A stretch of 64,000 nucleotides of DNA, taken from contig NZ_CP082362.1 of assembly GCF_020740535.1 (NCBI RefSeq), forward strand, positions 3,532,501 to 3,596,500. The letters are read 5' to 3'. Origin of the DNA: Streptomyces profundus (GTDB lineage Bacteria > Actinomycetota > Actinomycetes > Streptomycetales > Streptomycetaceae). Position 1 is the first letter of the stretch, and every line of letters begins with the position of its first letter. The translations under genes and the position numbers were made by a program. The notes beneath the pieces are model-generated. The model had not been told where the DNA came from. It saw only the letters and a program-made list of their open reading frames with translations, and made no database searches. This document shows, one piece after another, positions 55,401-63,600 of this stretch.

Positions 55401-55457
55401 TGACGCGGCAACGCGCGGCAACGCGCGGCAACGCGCGGTGACGCGCGGTGACGCGCC
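55401..55457. repeat. 10-bp tandem repeat (ACGCGCGGYR)
   Basis: Five to six consecutive decamers of the form ACGCGCGGCA / ACGCGCGGTG run from 55401 to 55457 directly after the permease stop. The last units change CA to TG together. The period equals a helical turn. Confidence 0.8.
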
Positions 55458-55535
55458 GGTCGTCACGGCCGAGTCCCCGCGCGACAGGCCGCGCCGGCCG
55501 GCGCCCCGGCCTCGACGTGCCGCACCCGGGGCATA

Positions 55536-55860
55536 TCGAACTCCGTGGCGGTGCGGCGCGATCCGCGCGTCGCCAACGGCCCGCCGGCAGGGGTGTGCCG
55601 GGGGCACCCCACTGTGGTCCGGCGCCGCGCAGCGGTTGCGCGGGCCCGTCCCGTGCCAGCGCGGCAGGCGGCGTCGGCGTGCTGCGGCTGGGGTTCGTCG
55701 AACTCCGTGGTGGTGCGGCGCGATCCGCGCGTCGCCAACGGCCCGCCGGCAGGGGTGTGCCGGGGGCACCCCACCGTGGCCCGGCGTCGCGCAGCGGTTG
55801 CGCGGGCCCGTCCCGTGCCAGCGCGGCAAGCGCCCACCGTGGCCCGGCGCCGCGCAGCGG
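55536..55860. repeat. 131-bp direct duplication with a third partial copy
   Basis: 55536-55666 and 55698-55828 are direct repeats offset by 162 bp with about four mismatches in 131 bp. A third partial copy of ~29 bp follows at 55832-55860. Each unit contains a GGGGTG/CACCCC hairpin. The repeat lies in the 671-bp gap between the permease and the LuxR-type gene. It is open in several frames, but the peptides are low-complexity and identical in both copies, so it is unlikely to be coding. Confidence 0.9.
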
Positions 55861-56032
55861 CTGAGCTGGGACTTCAGCGAGAATTCACCGAGCCTCCAGC
55901 AGACTTTCCTGGGGCCTCCGCAGTATCACCCCAGTGGCGTTGCGCCTCATAGACCACGGGCGTTCATGTCGCAGGGACCGGGTCCGGGCATGCCACACGC
56001 GCGGGCCGAAGGGGGAAGGGGGAGAGGACCTC

Positions 56033-58672
56033 ATGTCGGGACGTGATTTCATCACCTCGCCCGCTCCCTTGAGCCGTGTCCCGGAACTGGTGACGGCGGA
56101 GACGACCCCGCGGCACCCGTCCCGGACTCGGCTCCTGGGGCGGGAGTTCGAACTGGCCGCGGTGACGCGGCTGCTGATCGATCCAACGGTGCCACTGCTG
56201 ACGCTCACCGGGCCCGCCGGGGTGGGCAAGAGCAGGCTGGCGAGGGCGGTCTGCGCCGAACAGGAGCCGCTGGGCGGTCGCCGCGTGGTGACCGTCGACC
56301 TGGCCGAGACGGACCGCCCGGATGTCGCGTGGCACGAGATCGCCGTCGCCCTCACCCCGGCCGTGGCCCGTACCGGCGCGTGGGAGCGGCTCGCGACCCC
56401 GCGCGCCGGCGCGAGCCGGAAGGAGTGCGCCCCGGCCGACGCCACCGCCCTGGCCTCCCCCCACGCCCAGGTCAACGAGCTGGCCGAGGAGTTGGCCGAG
56501 CAGCTGGCCGCCGACGCGGACGGGCCGACCGTGCTGCTCCTGCTGGACAACTGCGATCTGGTGGCCGCCGCGCTCTCGCTCGACCTCGCCGCCCTGATCC
56601 ACCGTTGCCCCCGGCTGCGCGTGCTGGTCACCAGCAGGACCTCGCTCGACGTCTCAGCCGAGCGCCTGTTCCCGCTGGAACCCCTGACCGCCGGCCCGCT
56701 CACCGCCGACACCCGCGTCGTCGAGCCGTTGACCGCCGAGTCGTTGACCGCCGAGCCGTTGACCGTCGAGTCGTTGACCGCCGGGGCGCGCGCGACGCGC
56801 CCCGTTCCGGCGTGGGCCGGTACGGGGCCCGAGGCCACCGTCTCGCGGGGCGCCCCGGCCGTCGAGCTGTTCCTCGGCCATGTGCAGGCGTACTACCGCA
56901 ACCAGGTGCTGCACGGCGCCGACCTGGAGGCGATCGCCCAGATCTGCGCCGAGCTGGACGGCGTGCCGCTGGCCATCGAGGTGACCGCGGGAGCCGTCGG
57001 GACGCTCAGCCCCAGGACCCTGCTGGCCCGGCTGCGCGGCGGCGAACACCCGTACCGCACCCGGCCCTTGGACGTGGCCAACCGGCATCGTTCGCTGTCG
57101 GCGGCGCTGGCCTGGGGCGAGGGCGCGCTCAGCGCGGAGGAGCAGAGCCTGATCCAGCGGTTGGCGGTCTGCGAGTCGCCCGTCGACGTGGCCGTCGCCG
57201 AGCGCGTGGGCGGCCTCAGCTGGTGGCGCGCGGCCCGGGTGATGGACGGACTGGTGCACAAGAGCCTGCTGTTGAGCGTCGACCGGCAGAGCGAGAGCGA
57301 CGGCGAGCCCGAGTTCCGGATGCTGCGCACCACCCGCAACCACTACCGCACCCAACTGGCCGCCGACCCCGCGCGGCTGGCGGAGACACACGCCCGGCAC
57401 CTGGCGCACTACGCGGCCTTCGCCAGGGAAGCGGCCGAAGGGCTGGCCAACGAGGCGGAGCGCGGTCGTTGGCTGGACGCCGTCGGCGGCAGGCTCGCGG
57501 ATCTGCGCCTGGCCGTGCGCACCGCGCAGGACCGGGGAGAACACGACACGGCCGTGCGGCTGTTGCTCGGCCTGGAGGACGCCTGGGTGGCGCATGGCGT
57601 GCTGGCCGGCATGGCGGCGCTGCTCGACCGGACCATCGACGCCGTCCAGGCCGCGCCGGCCGACGCCACTTCGCCGCTCGCCCCGGCCCTGGAGGGCGCC
57701 GGCCGCTGGGCGGAGCTGTCCGCCCAGACGGCCGCCGCCCGCACCGCGCTGCGGCAGGCGGAGACGGTCTACCGCAGCAGCGGCGACCGGTTCGGCGTCG
57801 CCCGGGTGACCGGGCAGCTCTCCGAACTGGCGCGCCGCGCGGGCGACCTGCCGGGCGCGGCCTCGTTGGCGGCCGACGCGGTCGCCGCCTACGAGGCGGT
57901 CGGGGACCGCACGGGCGCCGCCGCGGCGCGCCGCACCCAGGCCCTGGTGGCCGCCGCCCTCGGCGCGCCGGACGCGGAGGCGCCGCTGCGGCGGGCGCTG
58001 GACGATCTGGCGGGCCTGGACAGCTGGCACGCCATGGGCGTCAGGGCCGCGCTGCGGCTCGACCTCGTCCGGGTGCGACGCATGGCCGGTCGCCCGGTCG
58101 ACGCCAGGACGGCCGCGCTGGAGGCGCTGGGCGGCCTGCCCGCCCCCGACTCCTCCCCCGGCGGCGTGGCGGCGCTGCTCGAAGTGGCCGCGCTGAGCGC
58201 GTCGACCGAGCAGGAGGACGAACGCCTCGCCGCGGCGCGGATGCTGTTCGCGGCGCGCGTGCTGCGCGAGCGGCACGGGTTGCCCCTCGGCGAGGACGAG
58301 GAGGAACTCCGCGCGCTGGAGGCGCGGTTGGCGGAGACGCTGCCCGACGGCGCGCTGGCCCGACTGCGGCTGCGGGCCCCAGGCGTCTCGCCACGGGCCG
58401 CGCTGGACGAGGCACGGGAGGCGCTGGCCCCGCCGCCGGGGCCCCCGCCCGAGGTCGACCCGACGCTACGCGAGTTGACACCCCGCCAACAGCAGATAGC
58501 GCTGCTCGTCGCCGAGGGGCTGACCAACCGGCAGGTGGCCAGGCAGCTGGACATATCCGAGTGGACCGTGGTGAACCATCTGCGGCAGGTGATGCGGAAG
58601 TTGGGATGCCCGTCCCGGGTACACGTCGCCCGCGTCATCCAGTCGTCCGCCGGCACGGCCGCCGCCCAGTGA
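56033..58672 (+). CDS. Large LuxR-type ATPase regulator (LAL/AfsR-like, 879 aa)
   Basis: Starts at ATG 56033 with GGAGAGGA upstream. An N-terminal AAA/NB-ARC ATPase (LLGREFELAAVTRLLID, Walker A TLTGPAGVGKSRLARA near residue 62, Walker B-like VLLLLDNCDLVAAA) is followed by a winged-helix region. A TPR-like helical zone (about 460-770) leads to a C-terminal LuxR HTH (LTPRQQQIALLVAEGLTNRQ, DISEWTVVNHLRQVMRKLG). At residues ~233-252 it carries four in-frame repeats LTAES/LTAEP/LTVES/LTAGA from a 15-bp tandem array. Such proteins switch on nearby biosynthetic genes after ligand and ATP binding. It is the second cluster regulator besides the SARP. Confidence 0.92.
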   Translation: MSGRDFITSPAPLSRVPELVTAETTPRHPSRTRLLGREFELAAVTRLLIDPTVPLLTLTGPAGVGKSRLARAVCAEQEPLGGRRVVTVDLAETDRPDVAWHEIAVALTPAVARTGAWERLATPRAGASRKECAPADATALASPHAQVNELAEELAEQLAADADGPTVLLLLDNCDLVAAALSLDLAALIHRCPRLRVLVTSRTSLDVSAERLFPLEPLTAGPLTADTRVVEPLTAESLTAEPLTVESLTAGARATRPVPAWAGTGPEATVSRGAPAVELFLGHVQAYYRNQVLHGADLEAIAQICAELDGVPLAIEVTAGAVGTLSPRTLLARLRGGEHPYRTRPLDVANRHRSLSAALAWGEGALSAEEQSLIQRLAVCESPVDVAVAERVGGLSWWRAARVMDGLVHKSLLLSVDRQSESDGEPEFRMLRTTRNHYRTQLAADPARLAETHARHLAHYAAFAREAAEGLANEAERGRWLDAVGGRLADLRLAVRTAQDRGEHDTAVRLLLGLEDAWVAHGVLAGMAALLDRTIDAVQAAPADATSPLAPALEGAGRWAELSAQTAAARTALRQAETVYRSSGDRFGVARVTGQLSELARRAGDLPGAASLAADAVAAYEAVGDRTGAAAARRTQALVAAALGAPDAEAPLRRALDDLAGLDSWHAMGVRAALRLDLVRVRRMAGRPVDARTAALEALGGLPAPDSSPGGVAALLEVAALSASTEQEDERLAAARMLFAARVLRERHGLPLGEDEEELRALEARLAETLPDGALARLRLRAPGVSPRAALDEAREALAPPPGPPPEVDPTLRELTPRQQQIALLVAEGLTNRQVARQLDISEWTVVNHLRQVMRKLGCPSRVHVARVIQSSAGTAAAQ
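56729..56788 (+). repeat. 15-bp in-frame tandem repeat within the LuxR-type gene
   Basis: Four near-identical 15-bp units (TTGACCGCCGAGTCG form) begin at 56729, 56744, 56759 and 56774, giving the peptide repeat LTAES-type. It sits in the segment between the ATP-binding core and the next domain, a tolerant linker, and may vary in copy number between strains. Confidence 0.85.
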
Positions 58673-58929
58673 GCCCAACGCCCAGTCCGCTGCCCCCGAT
58701 CCCGCGATCTCCGCAGGTCGGGGGCGCTCTGGCAGAAGTCTGTCACCGGCGTTGCGATTGACCGACGATGCCGCGATGGCCAGGCTGGAGGACATTCTGA
58801 ACGACGGGCGCCCCGTCGCGCCCCTGCCGGGAATCCCGACCCGTGAGCCGGCGTTCGTCGGCGCTCTGGAGCCCGACGGCGGTTCCGCTCCCGGCGGTCC
58901 GCCGACCGCCCGCTAGCAGAAGGAATGCC

Positions 58930-60006
58930 GTGACCGGACCAGCGCAGGACGCGGCCGTCGCCGCTACCGAGAACCTCGCACCGCATGAACTGCGCGGCCG
59001 GATTCTCGCCCGCGTGGAGCAACGCCTGACGGACTTCCTCGCCGCCGAGCGGGGGACGTTCAACGAGCAACAGCCCGACTCGGTCGAACTCCTCGACACC
59101 GTGGCCGCCATGGTCAGCAGCGGCGGCAAGCGGCTGCGGCCCGCCTTCTGCGTCGCGGGGTACCTCGCCGCCGGCGGCGACCCCGAGTCGCCCCAACTGG
59201 TCGACGCCGCCGCCGCCCTGGAGTTCCTGCACACCTTCGTGCTGATGCACGACGACGTGATGGACGACGCCGACCTGCGGCGGGGCGACCCCACCACCCA
59301 TATCGTGCACACGCGGCTGCACGAGGAACGGGAGTGGCGCGGGGACCCGCGCCGGTACGGCGAGGGCGTCGCCATCCTCGGCGGCGACCTCGCGCACGTC
59401 TTCGCCCACCGGCTGATGCAGGGCATGCCGCCCAAGGTGCTCACCGTCTGGAGCGAGCTCTGCACCGAGCTGATGTCGGGCCAGTTCCTCGACATGCGGG
59501 CCGCCGCCCGCTTCCGCCCCGACCCGCCGCTGGCCCGCCATATCGCGCTCTTCAAGTCGGCGCGCTACACCATCTCCCGCCCCCTCGCGGTGGGCGCCGC
59601 GCTCGCCGGCAACGACGAACTCCTCGGCACCTTCGAGGAGTACGGCCAGGCGACCGGCGAGGCGTTCCAGCTCCGCGACGACCTGCTGGACGCCTTCGGC
59701 TCCACCCAGGCCACCGGCAAACCCACCTGGCTGGACTTCAAGCAGCACAAGATGACGCTGCTGATGTCCTTCGCCATGCGGGACGAGCCGGAGGTCGCCG
59801 CCCTGGTCGGCGACGACCTCAGCGCCGTGGAGCCGGAGAGACTGCACGCCCTGCTGATGCGCACCGGCATCCGCGACCGGGTGGAGGCCGTCATCGACGC
59901 CCAGGTCAAGGTCGCCTCCGAGGCCGTCCGCGCCACCTCCATCAGCCCCGAACTGATGGAGGAACTCACCGCCATGGCCCACGCCGTCGCCTACCGCGAC
60001 GCCTGA
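58930..60006 (+). CDS. Polyprenyl diphosphate synthase (trans, short to medium chain)
   Basis: 358 residues from GTG 58930 (AGAAGGA five bases upstream). First Asp-rich motif VLMHDDVMDDADLRRG, the GGKRLRPAF segment that binds IPP, second motif FQLRDDLLDAFGSTQATGKP, and the KPTWLDFKQHKMTLL loop. The sequence AAALEFLHTFVLMHDD upstream of the first motif controls chain length. Ala, Leu and Phe there fit a C20 or longer product, but length cannot be fixed by reading. It would supply GGPP or a longer polyprenyl chain to the UbiA-family enzyme. Confidence 0.93.
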   Translation: MTGPAQDAAVAATENLAPHELRGRILARVEQRLTDFLAAERGTFNEQQPDSVELLDTVAAMVSSGGKRLRPAFCVAGYLAAGGDPESPQLVDAAAALEFLHTFVLMHDDVMDDADLRRGDPTTHIVHTRLHEEREWRGDPRRYGEGVAILGGDLAHVFAHRLMQGMPPKVLTVWSELCTELMSGQFLDMRAAARFRPDPPLARHIALFKSARYTISRPLAVGAALAGNDELLGTFEEYGQATGEAFQLRDDLLDAFGSTQATGKPTWLDFKQHKMTLLMSFAMRDEPEVAALVGDDLSAVEPERLHALLMRTGIRDRVEAVIDAQVKVASEAVRATSISPELMEELTAMAHAVAYRDA

Positions 60007-60024
60007 CCCCAGGCCGCCCCCGAC

Positions 60025-60051
60025 GGGCGGGGTGGCGCGGCCACCCCGCCC
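60025..60051. terminator. Terminator closing the biosynthetic cluster
   Basis: 12-bp perfect arms GGGCGGGGTGGC / GCCACCCCGCCC with a 3-nt loop, between the convergent prenyl synthase and NERD genes. Confidence 0.8.
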
Positions 60052-60103
60052 TCGGCGCGCTCTCGTCCGGCGCCTTCGTCGCGCGTCGGTGCGGCGCCCG
60101 TGG

Positions 60104-60976
60104 TCAGCCGTCCGATCCGGCGCGGGCGCGGTTCCAGGTCCGACGGTCCCGCGCCGTCGTGTAGATGCTCTCCACGCCGGCCGCGCTCCAGACGCCCGTG
60201 AGGGACCTCATCGATGCGATCTCCCGGTGGCGCACCACGCGTACGTCGTGCAGCGAAGGCACCACCACGACCTTCCGCGCGTCCACGAAGGCGAGCACGG
60301 GGGAGACCTCGACGGGGAAGCCGCACGCCCGGGTGAGAGCCGCGGAGGCGCGCCTGGCCTCGGCGCGGGACTTGCGTACATAGGGATAGGACCGGTCGGC
60401 GATCTTCACGGAGTCGTCGCCGACCCAGATGTGCGCTCCGCTGTGGTGCTTGGTGTTGAAGGAGAAGACTCCGCCCGGCCCGATCAGCAGGTGGTCGATG
60501 TCCACCTCGCGCGGCAGCGGTATCGAGTGCAGGACGCGCCAGCCGCTGGCGGCCAGCCGTTCCAACTCGGCGCCCGCCCTCTGCTCACCGCGCAGGCCCT
60601 TCCGCCAGCTGTCCGCCTCGGACGCGCGGCCCAGCAGCCTCGTGAGCAGGTAGCGCCAGAAGCTCGGTCTCAGCTCGGCGAGTTTCGCCAGCAGCGCCTC
60701 GCCGGGCCGGTTCCCGGCGAGGTCGTCCCCGGGGCGAGGCCCGACCGCAGGGGAGCGGACCTGGGGCACGGGATCGACGGGAGCGGGCGACGCCTCCGCC
60801 AGATGGGGAGCGAGAGCGCGCAACGCGTCATCGCGCCGCTCCTCCACGAGCACCGTGATCCGCCCGGTGGCCCGGTCCAGCCAGGCGATCTTCTCACCGG
60901 CCGGGGAGTTCACATACAGGCGGTCATGGCCGAAGCGCTTCCACGGAGAGACCGTCAGGTCGTGCGACTCGCTCAT
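60104..60976 (-). CDS. NERD (nuclease-related) domain protein
   Basis: 290 residues from ATG 60976, overlapping the TerD-fusion stop by 4 bp. The N-terminal ~120 residues form a variable region (VSPWKRFGHDRLYVNSPAGEK). The NERD domain occupies about 135-240 (WRKGLRGEQRAGAELERLAA, VDIDHLLIGPGGVFSFNTKHHSG). The usual nuclease ExK is NTK here, so the acidic catalytic residue is replaced by Asn, which may mean altered or lost catalysis. The coupling to the upstream gene suggests a two-part system; NERD proteins occur in stress and defence contexts. Confidence 0.85.
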   Translation of the reverse strand: MSESHDLTVSPWKRFGHDRLYVNSPAGEKIAWLDRATGRITVLVEERRDDALRALAPHLAEASPAPVDPVPQVRSPAVGPRPGDDLAGNRPGEALLAKLAELRPSFWRYLLTRLLGRASEADSWRKGLRGEQRAGAELERLAASGWRVLHSIPLPREVDIDHLLIGPGGVFSFNTKHHSGAHIWVGDDSVKIADRSYPYVRKSRAEARRASAALTRACGFPVEVSPVLAFVDARKVVVVPSLHDVRVVRHREIASMRSLTGVWSAAGVESIYTTARDRRTWNRARAGSDG

Positions 60977-63030
60977 ATCGCCCCCGCCCACGCGTCCTTG
61001 GCCTGATCCTGCTCCCCGCGCTGCGAGCGGCGGGACGGACGTCGCGCCAGGGGAGTGACGACACCGTTGACGAAGCGGTCGACGGCCTCGTCGATACTGC
61101 GGATGAAACTGGTCTCGGCGTTGCCGCGGGTGTTGCCCATGCTCTTGAAGAGGGACAGACGGAAACCGGTGATCCGGGCTCCGTCGCCCGGGAGCAGATC
61201 GGCCGGCTCCGGGCGCAGTCGTTCCAGGGTGCCACGTGGTCCCGTCCCCTCCTCGACCAGCGTTTCGACGTGCACATCGGCCGGGGCGTCGCTCAGCTGC
61301 CGGAGCAGTCGCTTGGCCCAGGAAAGGGGGTAACCCTGCTCGGGCGCGGGGGCGTCCATGGATGTGCGCAGTTTGCCGGTGCGCAGATCCGCCGTGATGG
61401 CGAGCACGCCGCGCGTTCCCTCGATGCGAAGTTCCGCGGTGAGGCGGCCGTCGCGGCAGAGCTGATCGGCGAGGGCGACGCGGCGGGCGCCGGGATCGGC
61501 GGTGCGCCTGCCGCGCCGCACCGGCAGGACCTTCTGGCCCAGCTCGCCGCCCAGCCGGAGACACACCTGCCGGACCAGGCGTTCCCAGCTCTCCACGACG
61601 TCGACCGCGCGCCGGTCCCCCTGGCCGAGGGTTTCCTCGTCGATCGCGTTGCGCACCGGCACCCAGGAGGGCCCCATGTTCTGGAAGCCATGACACCCCG
61701 AGCTACCGTGCTCAAGGTAGTGCAGGAGCTCATGGAGAACCCAGGCGTGTGCGGCATTGCCCACGCCCTCGTGGCGGATCAACATCCGTGCCTGATGCGT
61801 CACTTCTGCCCAGGACAGATGCCAGAGCGACACCTTGTGCTTACGCCGCCGGTCAATCTTGATCTCGACGAGCGGACTGCCCTCCAGCGCGACATCGTTG
61901 GAGAGCGTGATCACCGCCTCGTAGCCGCGGCGGGCGGCGATGTCCATGTAGTCCTGGACCTGTTCGGGCTTGAGGGGGTTGCCGTTCGTCTTCGTTTCGA
62001 CGAGGGCGGTCCACAACTTGCCCGCCCGCTCGACGCGGATCACGCCATCCGGGCGTTTGGGAGCGTCGCCGTGCGGCAGCGACACCTCGGTGAAGGTCTC
62101 CATGCGGCCGGCTGGAGCGCCGAAGGCGGCGGTCAGGCGACGGCCGAACTCCGGCACCTGGGCCATCACGGACAGCAGGACGGAGGTGGCACGGGCCTCA
62201 CGCTCGCGGTCGTTCTTGAGCGAGGGGACGGGGAAGAGCCTGGCCTGTTTCCAGGAATCGTGCTCCGCGAGCGACTTCTTGGCGACCTTGGGCAGGGTCA
62301 CCTTCTTCCTCGCGGTACGGGGGCGCCGGGCCGGGCCAGGGACCGTCGCCACTACGACCGGCTCGGGGACCGGCGGCGGGGCCGGCACCGCGTCGACGAG
62401 CGGCCCCTCGGGCTCCCGGACTTCGGCCTCGGACTCCGCGGTGTCGGACTCCGCGGCATCGGACTCCGTGGTGTCGTCCTCCCCCTCGTCATCGATGTCG
62501 ATACCGAAGTCCGTCGCCAGACCGGCGAGTCCGCTTTCGTAGCCTTGGCCGATGGCCCGGAACCGCCATTCCCCGGCGCGCCGGTATAGCTCGCCGAAGA
62601 CGAACGCGCTCTCGGTCCCCGCGTCGTCGATGCTGAACCCGAGCAGTTCCTCTCCGGCCGTGTCGGAGAGGGTCAGGCGCAGATCGTGCAAGTCACCGAA
62701 CCTGGCGCCGCCGTACCTGCTGGCCGCGATCGCCACCCGTTCGACGTCCCGAGGTATGGCCGAGAGGTCGAGGCTGATCCGGTCCTCGCTCCCGTCGGCG
62801 GCCGGGGTCTTGCCGAGGAGCTGGACACTGCCGTCCGGTGCGTCGGGGTTGTTGTAGAAGAAGAAGTCGCCGTCACCGCGCACCTTGCCGGATGCGTTCA
62901 GCAGGAGAACGGAGACGTCCGCGTCACCGTCACCGGAGTCGCTGCTCCAGGTCAGGCGGACGAGTAAACCCCCGGCGGTCTCGCTCAGGTCTCTCAGAGC
63001 GATGTTCGCGCCTTTGATCATTTCGCGCAT
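60973..63030 (-). CDS. TerD domain fused to a PD-(D/E)XK nuclease-like region (685 aa)
   Basis: N-terminal TerD domain (about 1-180): MIKGANIALRDL, the DADVSVLLLNASGKVRGDGD calcium-binding region, FFFYNN, DLSAIPRDVERVAIAASRYG and IGQGYESGLAGLATDFGIDI. An acidic repeated ESDTAES linker and a basic segment follow. The C-terminal ~400 residues hold a restriction-like core: RPDGVIRVERAGKLWTALV, ETKTNGNPLKPEQVQDYMD (Asp near 328, Glu-x-Lys near 344-346). TerD is the calcium-binding tellurite/phage-stress protein. The fusion suggests a stress-gated nuclease, an inference. ATG 63030 has GGGGGG nearby; ATG 63021 (MIKGAN) is the canonical TerD start. Confidence 0.88.
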   Translation of the reverse strand: MREMIKGANIALRDLSETAGGLLVRLTWSSDSGDGDADVSVLLLNASGKVRGDGDFFFYNNPDAPDGSVQLLGKTPAADGSEDRISLDLSAIPRDVERVAIAASRYGGARFGDLHDLRLTLSDTAGEELLGFSIDDAGTESAFVFGELYRRAGEWRFRAIGQGYESGLAGLATDFGIDIDDEGEDDTTESDAAESDTAESEAEVREPEGPLVDAVPAPPPVPEPVVVATVPGPARRPRTARKKVTLPKVAKKSLAEHDSWKQARLFPVPSLKNDREREARATSVLLSVMAQVPEFGRRLTAAFGAPAGRMETFTEVSLPHGDAPKRPDGVIRVERAGKLWTALVETKTNGNPLKPEQVQDYMDIAARRGYEAVITLSNDVALEGSPLVEIKIDRRRKHKVSLWHLSWAEVTHQARMLIRHEGVGNAAHAWVLHELLHYLEHGSSGCHGFQNMGPSWVPVRNAIDEETLGQGDRRAVDVVESWERLVRQVCLRLGGELGQKVLPVRRGRRTADPGARRVALADQLCRDGRLTAELRIEGTRGVLAITADLRTGKLRTSMDAPAPEQGYPLSWAKRLLRQLSDAPADVHVETLVEEGTGPRGTLERLRPEPADLLPGDGARITGFRLSLFKSMGNTRGNAETSFIRSIDEAVDRFVNGVVTPLARRPSRRSQRGEQDQAKDAWAGAI

Positions 63031-63248
63031 ACGACCCCCCAGGCTGCTGCGGCGTTACCCACGCCCTCACGTTGTGTCGAGGCACCATAACGCCGAATGA
63101 CCGTGCCCGGCACAGAAATCGACACACGGCGGACTCGGGGCATCGAGCCACGCGCGGCGTTCACCGTCTGGGACGAACTCCCTCCGGGGGAACCCCGGCC
63201 GCACCCGCCGTGGACACGATCCAGGACAACGGGGCGCCGGACCAACGA

Positions 63249-63284
63249 CGAAGCCCCCGGCCGCTCGCGCGGTCGGGGGCTTCG
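63249..63284. terminator. Terminator downstream of tRNA-Ser
   Basis: 15-bp stem (one G-T pair) starting CGAAGCCCCCG and ending CGGGGGCTTCG, with a 6-nt loop, just beyond the 3' end of the leftward tRNA. Confidence 0.8.
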
Positions 63285-63305
63285 CTCAGCCCGGTGAGAG
63301 CTGGG

Positions 63306-63390
63306 CGGAGGATACGAGATTCGAACTCGTGAGGGTGTGAACCCAACACGCTTTCCAAGCGTGCGCCCTAGGCCACTAGGCGAATCCTCC
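63306..63390 (-). tRNA. tRNA-Ser(GGA)
   Basis: 85 nt on the reverse strand. The 7-bp acceptor pairs GGAGGAT with ATCCTCC, followed by discriminator G. The anticodon stem is CACGC/GCGTG around TTGGAAA (anticodon GGA), and the long variable arm (GTTGGGTTCACACCC region) is typical of a class II tRNA. T-loop GTTCGAATC is normal. The CCA end is not encoded. Streptomyces carry this tRNA next to the SRP RNA and dnaX. Confidence 0.95.
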
Positions 63391-63464
63391 GCCGGACACG
63401 ATACAAGACTTGGGTGAGTGGTCGCGAACCGCGTGCGGGGGTGGGGGTGGGGGGTGGCATCCGG

Positions 63465-63470
63465 TAGGGT
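63465..63470 (+). promoter_or_regulatory. Candidate -10 box of the SRP RNA gene
   Basis: TAGGGT at 63465-63470 lies about 9 bp before the SRP RNA 5' end at 63479. No standard -35 box is clear; a G-rich tract lies at 63436-63457. Confidence 0.4.
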
Positions 63471-63478
63471 TGGCGTCA

Positions 63479-63564
63479 GCCCCTCACGTGGCGCTATCTC
63501 ACTGAACTCCCCCAGGGCCGGAAGGCAGCAAGGGTAGGTGGGCTCTGGTGGGTGCGTGAGGGGC
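63479..63564 (+). ncRNA. ffs: Signal recognition particle RNA (small 4.5S type)
   Basis: About 86 nt. The closing stem pairs GCCCCTCACG (63479-63488) with CGTGAGGGGC (63555-63564). The conserved apical domain GGCCGGAAGGCAGCAAGGGT at about 63515-63534 carries the GGAA tetraloop and asymmetric AGCA bulge to which Ffh binds. It has no Alu domain, as expected for the short actinobacterial RNA. It targets nascent membrane proteins with Ffh and FtsY. Confidence 0.95.
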
Positions 63565-63600
63565 CCTTGTGTGTCAGTGGGGGCCTATATCGTCGTTGTT

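Larger units (their letters stand above)
55362..56032. other. Repeat-rich intergenic region upstream of the LuxR-type regulator
   Basis: 671 bp holding the 10-bp array and the 131-bp duplication; from 55861 to 56032 the sequence is ordinary and less repetitive, and should hold the promoter of the LuxR-type gene. A ribosome site GGAGAGGA lies at its end. No gene is supported. Confidence 0.6.

Noticed and set aside
63306..63390. tRNA-Ser as the integration site of a mobile island carrying the cluster
   Set aside because: No integrase, no duplicated tRNA 3' end and no direct repeats were found; the tRNA belongs to the conserved SRP RNA-dnaX neighbourhood.
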